Positions 29,134 to 36,809 of a DNA stretch of 64,000 nt are shown here, piece by piece. The stretch spans positions 1-64,000 of the IMG/VR virus record IMGVR_UViG_3300020215_000050; one strand, 5' to 3'. Numbering within the stretch: the stretch's first letter is position 1; every line of letters begins with the position of its first letter. Both the position numbers and the translations under genes were made by a program. The DNA is from a virus. A model generated the notes under the pieces. The model was not told the origin of the DNA. It made no database searches and saw only the letters and a program-made list of their open reading frames with translations.

Positions 29134-29875
29134 CCTTCTTCCTCCACCAGGCCCACGGGCTGTCGGACCTGAGCTCGTCGTATTGGTCTCTCGTGCAGCT
29201 GAACTTGCCCGTCTCGACGAAGTAGTCCAGCAGGTAGAACTGACGCTCGTAGAAGTGGAGCGAGCCCACCGTCCACCACAGCTCGCCGGGCTCTATGCCC
29301 AGGTCCATCGCGAGCCTCTGGTGGATGTGGTGCTGCCAGTGGTAGTCGTTCCTGTAGCCGGCCCAGGCGTCGTTGGACCTCATGCACACGTGGGCCATCA
29401 GCTGGCCGTCCCTTATGAAGTACTGGACGGTGTTCGTGCAGACGAAGTCCTGCATCCCGCCCCGCCTCTGGTCGACGTGCATGGTCGGCCGGGTGTAGAT
29501 CATGACCGCCCGCCGGGACGTCGGGTCCCTCACGAGCTCCTTGAGCACGTTGTGGTACTGGTTGCCGTTGCCCGGGCTGAAGACGAGATAGCCGTAGTTC
29601 GAGTTGATGAAGCCCTCGGGCGTGGCCACGCGCTTCCAGATCTCGGGGGGATCGGGCATGTCGTTGACGTTGAGCGACTCCGAGTAGTACCAGTCCTGCT
29701 CCTTCTTCAGGTAGGCCTGGTTGGGCTCGCCCAGGATGTAGGGGAAGTCCGCCTCGAAGCTCGCGGCGATGATCTCGCAGGTCCTGTTCGGCGCCTTCCC
29801 CAGGAATTTTCCCGATGAAAAAAGGTTGCCGAACCGCTTCCGGACCTGGTAGACGTTTGGGTGTCCCGGGTTCAT
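29126..29875 (-). CDS. 42: dCMP hydroxymethylase (gp42-like), 249 aa
   Basis: Thymidylate-synthase fold enzyme closely resembling T4 gp42 along its length: EIIAASFEADFPYI, INSNYGYLVFS, SRRAVMIYTRPTM, catalytic Cys in DFVCTNTVQY, and MRSND...YRNDYHWQ. The Asp of YRND occupies the position that selects dCMP over dUMP in gp42 (thymidylate synthases have Asn). The phage therefore probably makes 5-hydroxymethyl-dCMP. Start at 29875 overlaps the DUF1599 gene. Confidence 0.88.
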   Translation of the reverse strand: MNPGHPNVYQVRKRFGNLFSSGKFLGKAPNRTCEIIAASFEADFPYILGEPNQAYLKKEQDWYYSESLNVNDMPDPPEIWKRVATPEGFINSNYGYLVFSPGNGNQYHNVLKELVRDPTSRRAVMIYTRPTMHVDQRRGGMQDFVCTNTVQYFIRDGQLMAHVCMRSNDAWAGYRNDYHWQHHIHQRLAMDLGIEPGELWWTVGSLHFYERQFYLLDYFVETGKFSCTRDQYDELRSDSPWAWWRKKDG

Positions 29876-30309
29876 TGGTCGCCCGCCACGCCCGGATCGA
29901 TGTTCTGGATGCCGACGCCGATGACGTATGAGCCCATCCCGTTGTCGATGGTGTTCAGCATCGGCGTCGGGCGGTTGAACATGTCGCGGGCCGGCAGCTG
30001 GCCGTCCATCTGCTTCCTGAGGTACGAGACGGCGAACGAGGCGTAGTTGATGATGTCCTTGAACGTGTCCTCGAGCGGCTCGTGGTTCGGCCCTACTCCC
30101 GGGGCGACCCTCGCCGTCTCGATGAGGGACCGGGCCCTCAGCATCTTCTGGTGGAGCATGTCGTAGATCGTGTCGATGCCGCGGAGGTAGTGGTCCGCCT
30201 GCTTGACCGTGCTCGCCGGGTTCTGGTAGTCCCTGCTCTTGGAGTTCTGGAGCTCGATGCACTCCTCGAGCACCTTTACAGACGCCCGCTTGTTCTCAAT
30301 CGTCATCAT
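29872..30309 (-). CDS. DUF1599 / nucleotide-modification-associated protein, 145 aa
   Basis: Pattern K-SRDYQNP...IY-LHQKMLRA...EDTFKDIINYASFAVSYL matches DUF1599 (Nmad1), a helical family often next to modified-base synthesis genes. Start at 30309 follows GAGG; four-base overlap with the hydroxymethylase. It may bind or process a modified nucleotide (inference from neighbourhood). Confidence 0.65.
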   Translation of the reverse strand: MMTIENKRASVKVLEECIELQNSKSRDYQNPASTVKQADHYLRGIDTIYDMLHQKMLRARSLIETARVAPGVGPNHEPLEDTFKDIINYASFAVSYLRKQMDGQLPARDMFNRPTPMLNTIDNGMGSYVIGVGIQNIDPGVAGDQ

Positions 30310-30916
30310 CCTCTGACCTCGCATCCGCGTTCAGGAGGCGGCTGACCCGCTTGGCCCCCTCGGTGTGGTGGTTGAACCAGGGCTTGCCGCCCTTGTGGAG
30401 GGACGCCTGTATGTGGCCGTCCATGTAGCGGCCCCACACGATGATCCTCGGGTAGACGTCCCAGCCCTCGTCCGTTTCGTATATGTTCGCGCCGAGAATG
30501 ATGTCAATCTTTCCCTTGCGGATTCTTCGAAGTTTTTTCTGAAGATTCAGCTCGCCGATCGAGAGGTACTCGGTCTTGAAGACGATGCAGTCGATCTTGT
30601 AGCCCCGCCACAGGATGTCCCAGCCGGGATCAGCCGTCTCGCGGAAGACGTACCGCACGCCGAGGGCCTTGGCCACGGCGGGCTCGATCAGGATGTACTG
30701 GACGTTGCGCTTGATCTTGTAGGGGGACCGGCCGTTCGCTCGGAATGGGTCGTCGGTGATGTGCTGAATCTGCCTCTCGAGCCAGCCCTCGGGGACCTCG
30801 TTCCTGAGGAGCGTGATCTTCAGCGGCAGGGCCGCCTTGAGGTTGTCGAGGACTCGGGCTACGTTGGTGCTGGAGTGCTTCTCCAGATCCAACTCTATGT
30901 TCACGGCGACGTTCAT
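30296..30916 (-). CDS. Hypothetical protein, 206 aa
   Basis: Alpha/beta protein with a basic centre (KKLRRIRKGK) and acidic C-terminus. The start at 30916 lies seven bases after a possible -10, so the mRNA may be leaderless; no Shine-Dalgarno element is seen. It heads the DUF1599-hydroxymethylase operon. Not recognised. Confidence 0.6.
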   Translation of the reverse strand: MNVAVNIELDLEKHSSTNVARVLDNLKAALPLKITLLRNEVPEGWLERQIQHITDDPFRANGRSPYKIKRNVQYILIEPAVAKALGVRYVFRETADPGWDILWRGYKIDCIVFKTEYLSIGELNLQKKLRRIRKGKIDIILGANIYETDEGWDVYPRIIVWGRYMDGHIQASLHKGGKPWFNHHTEGAKRVSRLLNADARSEDDDD

Positions 30917-30923
30917 GACCACG

Positions 30924-30953
30924 AGCGTAATTATGCCCGCGGCTGGAAGTCAA
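30924..30953 (-). promoter_or_regulatory. Sigma70-like promoter for nucleotide-modification operon
   Basis: TTGACT, 18 bases, TACGCT on the minus strand, then seven bases to the ATG. The -35 and its A-rich upstream context match the other early promoters. Confidence 0.5.
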
Positions 30954-30992
30954 ACCTCTTTTACGAGTTCGTTAGAAAAATTTAAGATTCGG

Positions 30993-31247
30993 CTACTCGC
31001 CCAGCGGCACCCCGTGGTACTCGAGGTTCGGGCCCAGGTCGATGACGTCCCCGTCCTCGACGAATCGGCAGGGCTCGGGGGTGCGGAGCCGGCCGAACAG
31101 GAGCTCGGTCCGGTCGACGTCGGACAGGCACGCCTCGAGCGTGTCGAAGAAGCCGTAGGATTCCTTGCCGTCGCCGAACTTCCCGTAGAGGACCCAGCCC
31201 GCCGACGCAGGCTGGGCCATGAGGGCGAGGGCGACCAGCCACCTCAT
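30993..31247 (-). CDS. Small secreted protein, 84 aa
   Basis: Signal peptide MRWLVALALMAQPASA with an ASA cleavage site, then an acidic domain with two Cys. Probably periplasmic. It is the last gene of the small-gene array read from 40 kb. Confidence 0.65.
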   Translation of the reverse strand: MRWLVALALMAQPASAGWVLYGKFGDGKESYGFFDTLEACLSDVDRTELLFGRLRTPEPCRFVEDGDVIDLGPNLEYHGVPLGE

Positions 31248-31399
31248 GGGTGTTTCCCTTCTTCTATCACAATTAAAACGTCGAAGTACCAGAAGCCGAA
31301 GCCCGCGTTCCCGTACTCGTGGCCGTACTTGAATCGGCCCCAGTAGCGGGCGTACTTCGGCAGCCAGGTGACGAAGCAGCGGCGTCCTATTCTTAACAT
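31244..31399 (-). CDS. Hypothetical protein, 51 aa, aromatic
   Basis: Basic N-terminal half and a Tyr/Trp/Phe/Gly-rich centre (YARYWGRFKYGHEYG). Overlaps at both ends support translation. Unknown. Confidence 0.55.
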   Translation of the reverse strand: MLRIGRRCFVTWLPKYARYWGRFKYGHEYGNAGFGFWYFDVLIVIEEGKHP

Positions 31400-31722
31400 G
31401 CGTACCACAGCTGGCTCCTGCTGGCGGCCTGCGGGTTGTAGCACCGGCCCCGCACGATGAGCTCCTCGAACATCGCGTCCCTGAGCTCGCAGATGTACTC
31501 GAGCGACTTCTCGCTCATCGTCACGTTGGGGATCGACCCGCGGCAGAGCCCGTTCAGGTCGAAGGCGATGGGCATCAGCTCCTGCTCGTCCCACAGGTGG
31601 AAGTGGGTGACGTTCTCCGCGGACAGGGCCGCGTAGGTCAGGAAGCCGACGCACAGGGCGAAGACGATCGCCACGTAGACGAGGAACCGGAACAGCCACC
31701 AGACGGCGCGGGCGGGTCCCAT
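31393..31722 (-). CDS. Single-span membrane protein, 109 aa
   Basis: N-terminal transmembrane helix (about residues 8-33), then a domain of about 75 residues with four Cys, probably outside the cytoplasm. Shares its last bases with the next gene. Unknown. Confidence 0.62.
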   Translation of the reverse strand: MGPARAVWWLFRFLVYVAIVFALCVGFLTYAALSAENVTHFHLWDEQELMPIAFDLNGLCRGSIPNVTMSEKSLEYICELRDAMFEELIVRGRCYNPQAASRSQLWYAC

Positions 31723-31937
31723 CAGTTAAACCTCGGTTCCGACAACTCGCCGTGCCAGACGAGGAACGTGTTCCCCGCCGCCGTCTTGACCCGGATGAGC
31801 TCCTTCGGGTAGACCTCGTCGAACCCGACGACCTCCACCACCTGCCCGTTCGCCTCCATGTGGACGTCGTTGAACCACAGCTGCGGACCACCGCCCTGGC
31901 TGTAGGTGAACAGGTACTTCTTACCGACTTCAATCAT
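31722..31937 (-). CDS. Hypothetical protein, 71 aa
   Basis: Small beta-rich, acidic protein (MIEVGKKYLFTYSQ...); possible SH3-like fold. One-base junction with the next gene. Confidence 0.6.
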   Translation of the reverse strand: MIEVGKKYLFTYSQGGGPQLWFNDVHMEANGQVVEVVGFDEVYPKELIRVKTAAGNTFLVWHGELSEPRFN

Positions 31938-32162
31938 TCATGCCCTCCTCTTTCTGAGCGGGGTCGGTTCCCACTGGGGGTCCCTCTTCCGCCTCGCCCA
32001 CGCGACGTCCCTGGCGACCTCGCTCGTGGGCTTGCTCCAGACGTCCGCCACCAGCTGCACGCTGATAAGGCTGCCGATGACCTCCAGGTCCTTCTCGGCC
32101 GTCTCGTCGTTCATGGCGATCCAGTGGACCGCCAACCTGTATCTGTTCTCACCGTGGGCCAT
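31938..32162 (-). CDS. Hypothetical protein, 74 aa
   Basis: Start at 32162 overlaps the preceding stop. Mixed helix with a basic C-terminus (LRKRRA). No motif recognised. Confidence 0.6.
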   Translation of the reverse strand: MAHGENRYRLAVHWIAMNDETAEKDLEVIGSLISVQLVADVWSKPTSEVARDVAWARRKRDPQWEPTPLRKRRA

Positions 32163-32389
32163 CAGTCGTCCAACTCCTGCCTGAGCTGGTCTATCTTTGC
32201 TTCGAGCGATAGGGACTCGAGCTCGTAGTTGTGATCGGGGTGCGGAGCGATGTGGTACCCGGTCATGCCGAGCATCCTGCGACCCAGAGCGCCGCGCTTG
32301 CTGCGACGCTTCTCGTGCCTCTGCTCCACGGTACCGACGACCCTGCTCCATCGCCTGTGGTGGTACCGCTCGGTCTTGGGCCAGGTCAT
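32162..32389 (-). CDS. Hypothetical protein, 75 aa, basic
   Basis: Arg/His-rich N-terminal half, then a charged helix. Overlaps both neighbours. Unknown; may bind nucleic acid. Confidence 0.58.
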   Translation of the reverse strand: MTWPKTERYHHRRWSRVVGTVEQRHEKRRSKRGALGRRMLGMTGYHIAPHPDHNYELESLSLEAKIDQLRQELDD

Positions 32390-32535
32390 CGGATGCTCTG
32401 GTAGTCCCTGCGCGACTGCCACGCCACGATCCCCTTCTGCTGGCGCTTGCGGGCCCGGTCCCGCCACGTCTCCCGCAGCTTCAGCCGCTTCTTGACGACG
32501 TACCTGTCCGTCTTGGTCCACTTCGGTCGCTTCAT
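32386..32535 (-). CDS. Hypothetical protein, 49 aa, very basic
   Basis: About one third Lys/Arg (MKRPKWTKTDRYVVKKRLKL start). Coupled by ATGA overlaps. Likely RNA- or DNA-binding by charge alone. Confidence 0.55.
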   Translation of the reverse strand: MKRPKWTKTDRYVVKKRLKLRETWRDRARKRQQKGIVAWQSRRDYQSIR

Positions 32536-32699
32536 CTCGGTATGTCCGCCACCAGGTCCATCGCGCTGAACAGGGCCCACAGGACCATGGCCAGCGTCGC
32601 GTACTTGCCCGCCTTGGGGTTGTCGCTGATGGAGTTGCCCCAGATGTAGATGCCGATCACTGCGATCCAGCCGAGGCCCATGAGGTAGTTCGGCATCAT
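32532..32699 (-). CDS. Small membrane protein, 55 aa
   Basis: Two hydrophobic helices (about 8-22 and 33-50). Start is one of two consecutive ATGs overlapping the preceding stop. Confidence 0.58.
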   Translation of the reverse strand: MMPNYLMGLGWIAVIGIYIWGNSISDNPKAGKYATLAMVLWALFSAMDLVADIPR

Positions 32700-32920
32700 C
32701 GGTCGTCCCTCACGAACTTGGGCGGCGGGATCGTCGCCCTGGGGTAGGAGCGGGTGGACATCTTGGGGATGTAGGTGATCCCGCCGCACTTGGCGTCGGG
32801 GATCGCCGCCGCCTTTTCGGCCACCAGGTCGGAGACGTTGAGGGCCTCGACCCGGGACACGCCGACGAAGGTCGCGAAGAACACGATCGCCGCCGCGTTG
32901 GTCGCGAGCAGCAGGGTCAT
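32696..32920 (-). CDS. Small exported or membrane-anchored protein, 74 aa
   Basis: N-terminal hydrophobic stretch (LLLATNAAAIVFFATFVGV), then a Pro-rich, basic tail. Coupled on both sides. Confidence 0.58.
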   Translation of the reverse strand: MTLLLATNAAAIVFFATFVGVSRVEALNVSDLVAEKAAAIPDAKCGGITYIPKMSTRSYPRATIPPPKFVRDDR

Positions 32921-33114
32921 GCCCCGGGTTCCTTCTCCACGGTGACGACGATGCTGTGGACCTCTTCGGGGTTGCCGACCCACAGGTAGTGGAGGCTGTA
33001 CAGGTCGCTCGCGCTCCTGACGCGCATAGCGTCCTCGCTTATCTTTTGCCCGTCGACCCCGAAGTATTCCACCCGGCAGGCCAGCCGCATCGCCGTCTTG
33101 CTCTTGCATGTCAC
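32917..33114 (-). CDS. Hypothetical protein, 65 aa
   Basis: Beta-rich small protein with two Cys near the N-terminus. ATGA overlaps upstream and downstream. Confidence 0.58.
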   Translation of the reverse strand: MTCKSKTAMRLACRVEYFGVDGQKISEDAMRVRSASDLYSLHYLWVGNPEEVHSIVVTVEKEPGA

Positions 33115-33365
33115 CTCTTAGCCTCCTCTTCGAGTGTCTTCCGAATCTGCTCCACGAGTCCGTCGTTGCCATCCGCCCACTCGAGCTCCTTGCGGGCCCG
33201 GTTGAGCAGGGTCGTGACCCGCTCGTAGCCCTCCGCGGCGGACCTGAGGTCCTTCGCGAGCTCGCCCTTCGTTTTCCAGTCCTTCATGTGGGGGAAGACC
33301 TTGAGCGTCTCCTCGATGGCGAAGGCGTGGATCTCGAGCCGCTCCCTAAGGGTGTGCCTGGCCAT
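33111..33365 (-). CDS. Hypothetical helical protein, 84 aa
   Basis: Almost wholly helical and charged, ending in a Glu/Lys coiled-coil-like segment. Unknown. Confidence 0.58.
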   Translation of the reverse strand: MARHTLRERLEIHAFAIEETLKVFPHMKDWKTKGELAKDLRSAAEGYERVTTLLNRARKELEWADGNDGLVEQIRKTLEEEAKR

Positions 33366-33538
33366 CAGGATTCCTCGCTCCTATAGATGTAGTCCTCGAT
33401 GGTCTGTACGTTCTCGAGGGTCCTGTCCGCGTTCCTAGGCCCGATGGCCATGCGGATGACGTGTAATCTCACCAGCCCGCGGATATTGTCCGCGGCGGTT
33501 AGGGCTTCCTCTCGGGAAACGGGTTTCTTGTCAGTCAT
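33365..33538 (-). CDS. Hypothetical protein, 57 aa
   Basis: Start at 33538 chosen from overlap with the gene upstream. Helical, neutral. Unknown. Confidence 0.55.
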   Translation of the reverse strand: MTDKKPVSREEALTAADNIRGLVRLHVIRMAIGPRNADRTLENVQTIEDYIYRSEES

Positions 33539-33816
33539 GGCAGTCTCGCGGCCTCCTGCGTCATCCACACTGTGACCCTCGCCACGTCCCTCGCGAGGTC
33601 GGCGGCGTCCATGTAGGGGCGGTAGAGCTCGTTGACCTCCTCGTTTGTCATCGCCTCGAAGTCGACGAGGTCCTCGTACATCTCAAACAACCGCCACGCC
33701 CGCTTGACCAGCTTCTCTGCGTGGGCGCCCGTCCAGTTGTCCTGGTCTGCGGGGAGGCGGCAGCCCGTGCGGGACCACTCCCTCCACATCCGCTTTATCT
33801 TCTTCTCGTTCGTCAT
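33535..33816 (-). CDS. Hypothetical helical protein, 93 aa
   Basis: Trp-rich basic N-terminus followed by acidic helices. Coupled by ATGA overlaps. Unknown. Confidence 0.58.
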   Translation of the reverse strand: MTNEKKIKRMWREWSRTGCRLPADQDNWTGAHAEKLVKRAWRLFEMYEDLVDFEAMTNEEVNELYRPYMDAADLARDVARVTVWMTQEAARLP

Positions 33817-34136
33817 GCCTTCACCTTTGCCGGTTTGGTCGGAACCGCATAGGCCTCCGACGGTCTGTACTCGGCGATCAGGGTCAACACCCGGGCTGCG
33901 TTCTCCTCGGAGTCGTAGACCTCGCTCAGCTGGGCGAGCCGGCCCTGCGCCTGGATCAGGATGTACTTGGGCGAGTACACGCGGACGTAGCCGTCCAGCG
34001 TCGCCGGGTAGCTGAACAGGAAGTCGTAGTACTTCTTGTCTCCCGACCGGTTGACGTCGCAGCCGAGCGGGTTGTTCATACCGTGGCGGCTGCAGATGTC
34101 CGCGAGGCGCTGGGCCAGCTCACTTCGTTCGCTCAT
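33813..34136 (-). CDS. Hypothetical protein, 107 aa
   Basis: N-terminal helix, then alternating strands (YVRVYSPKYILIQ), and a Lys/Pro tail. No known motif. Confidence 0.6.
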   Translation of the reverse strand: MSERSELAQRLADICSRHGMNNPLGCDVNRSGDKKYYDFLFSYPATLDGYVRVYSPKYILIQAQGRLAQLSEVYDSEENAARVLTLIAEYRPSEAYAVPTKPAKVKA

Positions 34137-34326
34137 TCCATACCTCCCACTTGTGCATGAGATACGCCACGGGCACGGTGAACCACCACGTCGCCACGAT
34201 CAGCCAGAACTCCAGCTGGGAGACTCCCTTCCCCAGCTTCCAGTTCTCGTCCTCGATGATCCAGTAGGTGAAGGCGCACCCCCAGCCGTAGCACCAGGCG
34301 AGCATGATCGCCATAAGCGTGTTCAT
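34120..34326 (-). CDS. Small membrane protein, 68 aa
   Basis: Two hydrophobic helices (about 4-24 and 38-57), Trp-rich. Overlaps the preceding and following genes. Confidence 0.6.
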   Translation of the reverse strand: MNTLMAIMLAWCYGWGCAFTYWIIEDENWKLGKGVSQLEFWLIVATWWFTVPVAYLMHKWEVWNERTK

Positions 34327-34619
34327 TGGGGCACGTCGTCGTAGAAGGGACCGTCGTCCTCGGCGACCTCCCTGACGGCCTCCTTGTACTCTTCGAGGAT
34401 GTCCGTGTATGCCGGCTCGCCCCTGAACATGTAGGGCTCCGCGTTCTGGGCCTCGCCGACGGTCATGACGTAGGTGTTGCCGCCATGCCGATAGACGTGG
34501 AGCTCGGCGGCGACCACCCCGGTCGTATTGCCCGTGTGCATGATCGCGTCCGGCTCGCGGGCGTGGAGCTGCTCAAGCACCTCGTCGTCGACGTCAAACA
34601 TCGGTCCCTCGTCGATCAT
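34323..34619 (-). CDS. Hypothetical protein, 98 aa, strongly acidic
   Basis: Asp/Glu-rich at both ends with a beta-rich middle. Such acidic small phage proteins sometimes mimic DNA, but nothing specific supports that here. Confidence 0.58.
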   Translation of the reverse strand: MIDEGPMFDVDDEVLEQLHAREPDAIMHTGNTTGVVAAELHVYRHGGNTYVMTVGEAQNAEPYMFRGEPAYTDILEEYKEAVREVAEDDGPFYDDVPQ

Positions 34620-34620
34620 C

Positions 34621-34821
34621 CTACTTCTCCCTGATGTTGACTATGAGGGCCCCGTCGCTCTGCTGGACTTCGAACAGGAGCTTGTCGACCTGCTTGCGGC
34701 TGAGGAAGTCGCCGACCTGGGGCTCCAGCCTGTTCGTCAGGCTGGTGACCCTGTAGACGGTCTCGTCGTCGGTCAGACGCTTCCCGTGGAAGACGAGGTT
34801 GATCACCTGCTTCATCGACAT
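34621..34821 (-). CDS. Hypothetical protein, 66 aa
   Basis: Start at 34821 coupled to the upstream stop. Short alpha/beta protein. Unknown. Confidence 0.55.
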   Translation of the reverse strand: MSMKQVINLVFHGKRLTDDETVYRVTSLTNRLEPQVGDFLSRKQVDKLLFEVQQSDGALIVNIREK

Positions 34822-35042
34822 CAGCGCCACCCCACTGAATCTGCGTCGTAGGAGAGGGCGGAGCCCTCGTCCACGTTGCCCTCGAGTCCGACGAAGGGCT
34901 GCTCGTGTCGCTTCAACTGGATCGGCTTCGGCTCCATCGGGCTGAGCCGGATCGTCGAGCCGGGCAGCCACACCTTCACCGTCGCGCTGCGATGCTCGGG
35001 CGGGACCTTGCTCAGATGGTCAATGAGCTCCTGTACCGTCAT
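34821..35042 (-). CDS. Hypothetical protein, 73 aa
   Basis: Start at 35042 follows GGAGG. N-terminal MTVQELIDHL resembles the opening of many small phage proteins of unknown function; the remainder is beta-rich. Confidence 0.6.
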   Translation of the reverse strand: MTVQELIDHLSKVPPEHRSATVKVWLPGSTIRLSPMEPKPIQLKRHEQPFVGLEGNVDEGSALSYDADSVGWR

Positions 35043-35245
35043 GCTGGGACCAACCTCCTCTTTCTCCGTGTGTACACCTTGTGCAACCATATACAAAAGG
35101 TCGCGATCAGGAAACCGCCCGTGATGACCACGTGGGCGTCCATGAGGATGTGGGCGAGGCGTTCCGCCTCGGTCACCCTCTGCTCGAGGGACGCCACGTA
35201 TGACATCCCCGTGAGCATGTCCATGTCGTGCTGGGTCAGGGACAT
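35039..35245 (-). CDS. Single-span membrane protein, 68 aa
   Basis: Cytoplasmic helical N-terminus, one transmembrane segment near residues 42-57, and a basic tail (RRKRR). Confidence 0.58.
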   Translation of the reverse strand: MSLTQHDMDMLTGMSYVASLEQRVTEAERLAHILMDAHVVITGGFLIATFCIWLHKVYTRRKRRLVPA

Positions 35246-35421
35246 CAGAGCTGCCCCGTCCGGAGGGTCCGGTCTGCGTACATCCAGCCCTCCTCCCACT
35301 GCACGTGCCTGGCCTCGTCGCCCCGCTTCATGTAGGGGTTGAGCAGGCTGCCCACCCCCTTGAGGCGGGCGTCTACGCCCTCGTCGTACGCCTCACTGAG
35401 CATCGTCTTGAACTTTCCCAT
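35245..35421 (-). CDS. Ribosome-modulation-factor-like protein, 58 aa
   Basis: Start at 35421 gives MGKFKTMLSE. Spacing of AY..G..A...G....NPY, then W..GW..A, mirrors bacterial Rmf (55 aa), which caps inactive 100S ribosomes. The usual double-basic N-terminus is only partly kept. If real, it could act on host ribosomes. Similarity is by pattern only. Confidence 0.45.
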   Translation of the reverse strand: MGKFKTMLSEAYDEGVDARLKGVGSLLNPYMKRGDEARHVQWEEGWMYADRTLRTGQL

Positions 35422-35797
35422 CGATCCTCTCCCATCCCAAAGAGCAGCAAACCTCAAGCGACCCGTCTTCCCACTCGATGTAGTCGCCGACCATCATTGA
35501 CCGGGCGAACGCCCCGGGGATACGCTGTACCTTGATCCCCTGGGTCGCCCACGCAGGACGGGGGATCCCGTTCTGCAGTAACCTGTAGACCTGGTCGGCC
35601 GACTCGACGTCGACCTCCGCGGCCTTCTCGTACATGTCGAGCTCGACCGCCCGGGCGAACGCCCTGCCGTCGCCCGCGAGCCCACCGATCGTGGCGTCCA
35701 TGTAGGCGATCCCCTCGGGGATCGAGGACCAGCCGCCGCGGTTGATCGCGGCCCGCTGCTCGTCGGTGAGCGTGATGAAGTAGACCGTGCCCCGCAT
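35393..35797 (-). CDS. Hypothetical protein, 134 aa
   Basis: Alpha/beta protein with an acidic middle and two adjacent Cys near the C-terminus. Its 3' end overlaps the Rmf-like gene by 29 bases. Unknown. Confidence 0.6.
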   Translation of the reverse strand: MRGTVYFITLTDEQRAAINRGGWSSIPEGIAYMDATIGGLAGDGRAFARAVELDMYEKAAEVDVESADQVYRLLQNGIPRPAWATQGIKVQRIPGAFARSMMVGDYIEWEDGSLEVCCSLGWERIDGKVQDDAQ

Positions 35798-36327
35798 CAG
35801 TTGAGCCCTCCCTCGATGATCGCGTTGACCGTGCCCTTCTTCGGGCGGCCGTTGGGGAAGAGGTCTATGCCCATCCGCTCGGCGCAGACCGGGCCGATGC
35901 CGACCTCGATCGACTCGGGGACGGTCAGGGGGCGGTGGCAGCAGCCGCAGCGGCCCTCGTGCCAGAACTCGATGTCCCTGTGGACCTGGCCGCGGTCGAC
36001 GAGCCAGTTCCAGAAGTACGTGAAGGCGACGAAGGACGGGGCCGTCTCGGAGACCTTCGCCTTCTCGGTCCGCGCGAACTCGTTGAGCTTGATGCGGCCC
36101 ATGTAGCGGAAGTGCGAGTCGTTGTCCGGTCCGTCGAGGACCTTGACGAAGAAGACGTCGGGGAACCTGCCGGGCTTGGCGTTCTCGGCCTTGCAGACGC
36201 GGTAGGTGAACCGCTTGCCCGTCTTCTTGGAGACGATCGTGAAGCGGGCGTCCCCGGCCAGGATGAACTTCTGGACGGTCAGGCCGTCGGTCATCCGGTG
36301 GGGGTGGAAGTCAAGGTGGTCGGTCAT
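35797..36327 (-). CDS. DUF6011-type zinc protein, 176 aa
   Basis: C-terminal CGCCHRPLTVPESIEVGIGP...C module fits the four-Cys/His DUF6011-like zinc element (C.xC..LT.P.S...G+GP.C). The N-terminal 120 residues are beta-rich. First gene behind the conserved promoter-leader at 36330-36397. Confidence 0.65.
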   Translation of the reverse strand: MTDHLDFHPHRMTDGLTVQKFILAGDARFTIVSKKTGKRFTYRVCKAENAKPGRFPDVFFVKVLDGPDNDSHFRYMGRIKLNEFARTEKAKVSETAPSFVAFTYFWNWLVDRGQVHRDIEFWHEGRCGCCHRPLTVPESIEVGIGPVCAERMGIDLFPNGRPKKGTVNAIIEGGLN

Positions 36328-36329
36328 GT

Positions 36330-36397
36330 CATCCTCTCGGGTTTTTGTCCATCGAAGATTATTGTGCCATCCTACCAGGGATTCCGCCGGGAGTCAA
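36330..36397 (-). promoter_or_regulatory. Early promoter and conserved leader, copy 1
   Basis: TTGACT (36392-36397), 17 bases, TAGGAT (36369-36374), then a leader nearly identical to those at 39080 and 39978. The leader contains ATG-GAC-AAA-AAC-CCG-AGA-GGA-TGA, a 7-codon frame whose last codons double as the GAGAGGA ribosome site of the gene. Confidence 0.75.
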
Positions 36398-36600
36398 CCA
36401 CTTTTTTCGTCACGTAAAATTTGTGTAAATCTGGGCCGGATCCGCCGGTACAGGTCCTCCGGGTCGTTGCTGGCCTCGGCCTCGATGCAGGCGGGGCAGA
36501 GACCCCAGCCGTTGGCCTCCATCATCTCCCAGCAGGCGTGGCAGGGGTGGAGGGCCCGCCGCCTGCGCTTCCGCCTGAACAGCCTGAGGAGCGCGTTCAT
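36394..36600 (-). CDS. Small zinc-finger protein, 68 aa
   Basis: Highly basic N-terminus (RLFRRKRRRR), then HPCHACWEMM ... CPAC, a likely four-ligand zinc site. Overlaps the next gene upstream by four bases. Confidence 0.6.
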   Translation of the reverse strand: MNALLRLFRRKRRRRALHPCHACWEMMEANGWGLCPACIEAEASNDPEDLYRRIRPRFTQILRDEKSG

Positions 36601-36809
36601 CGGATGTCCGGGTCCCGCAGCAGCACCAGGGACTGCCGGAGATAGAGCATGCAGCCGAACAGGCCCATCAATGAGAAGAGCAGGCCGCAGCCGCCGAGGA
36701 ATGGCGCGTCCCCCCGCAGGCTGTTCAGGTGGGCGAGGAACGTCACCGAGTTGACGACGACCCCGCAGCTCCAGCCGAACGCATAGAGGACGAGCTCAAG
36801 CTTACGCAT
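36597..36809 (-). CDS. Small membrane protein, 70 aa
   Basis: Two transmembrane helices (about 5-27 and 38-60) with a short loop. Unknown. Confidence 0.6.
   Translation of the reverse strand: MRKLELVLYAFGWSCGVVVNSVTFLAHLNSLRGDAPFLGGCGLLFSLMGLFGCMLYLRQSLVLLRDPDIR

Noticed and set aside
10243-30924. Introns or homing endonucleases in replication genes
   Set aside because: Genes 41, 43, 44, 45, uvsX and 42 are uninterrupted, and no GIY-YIG or HNH endonuclease motif was seen between them.
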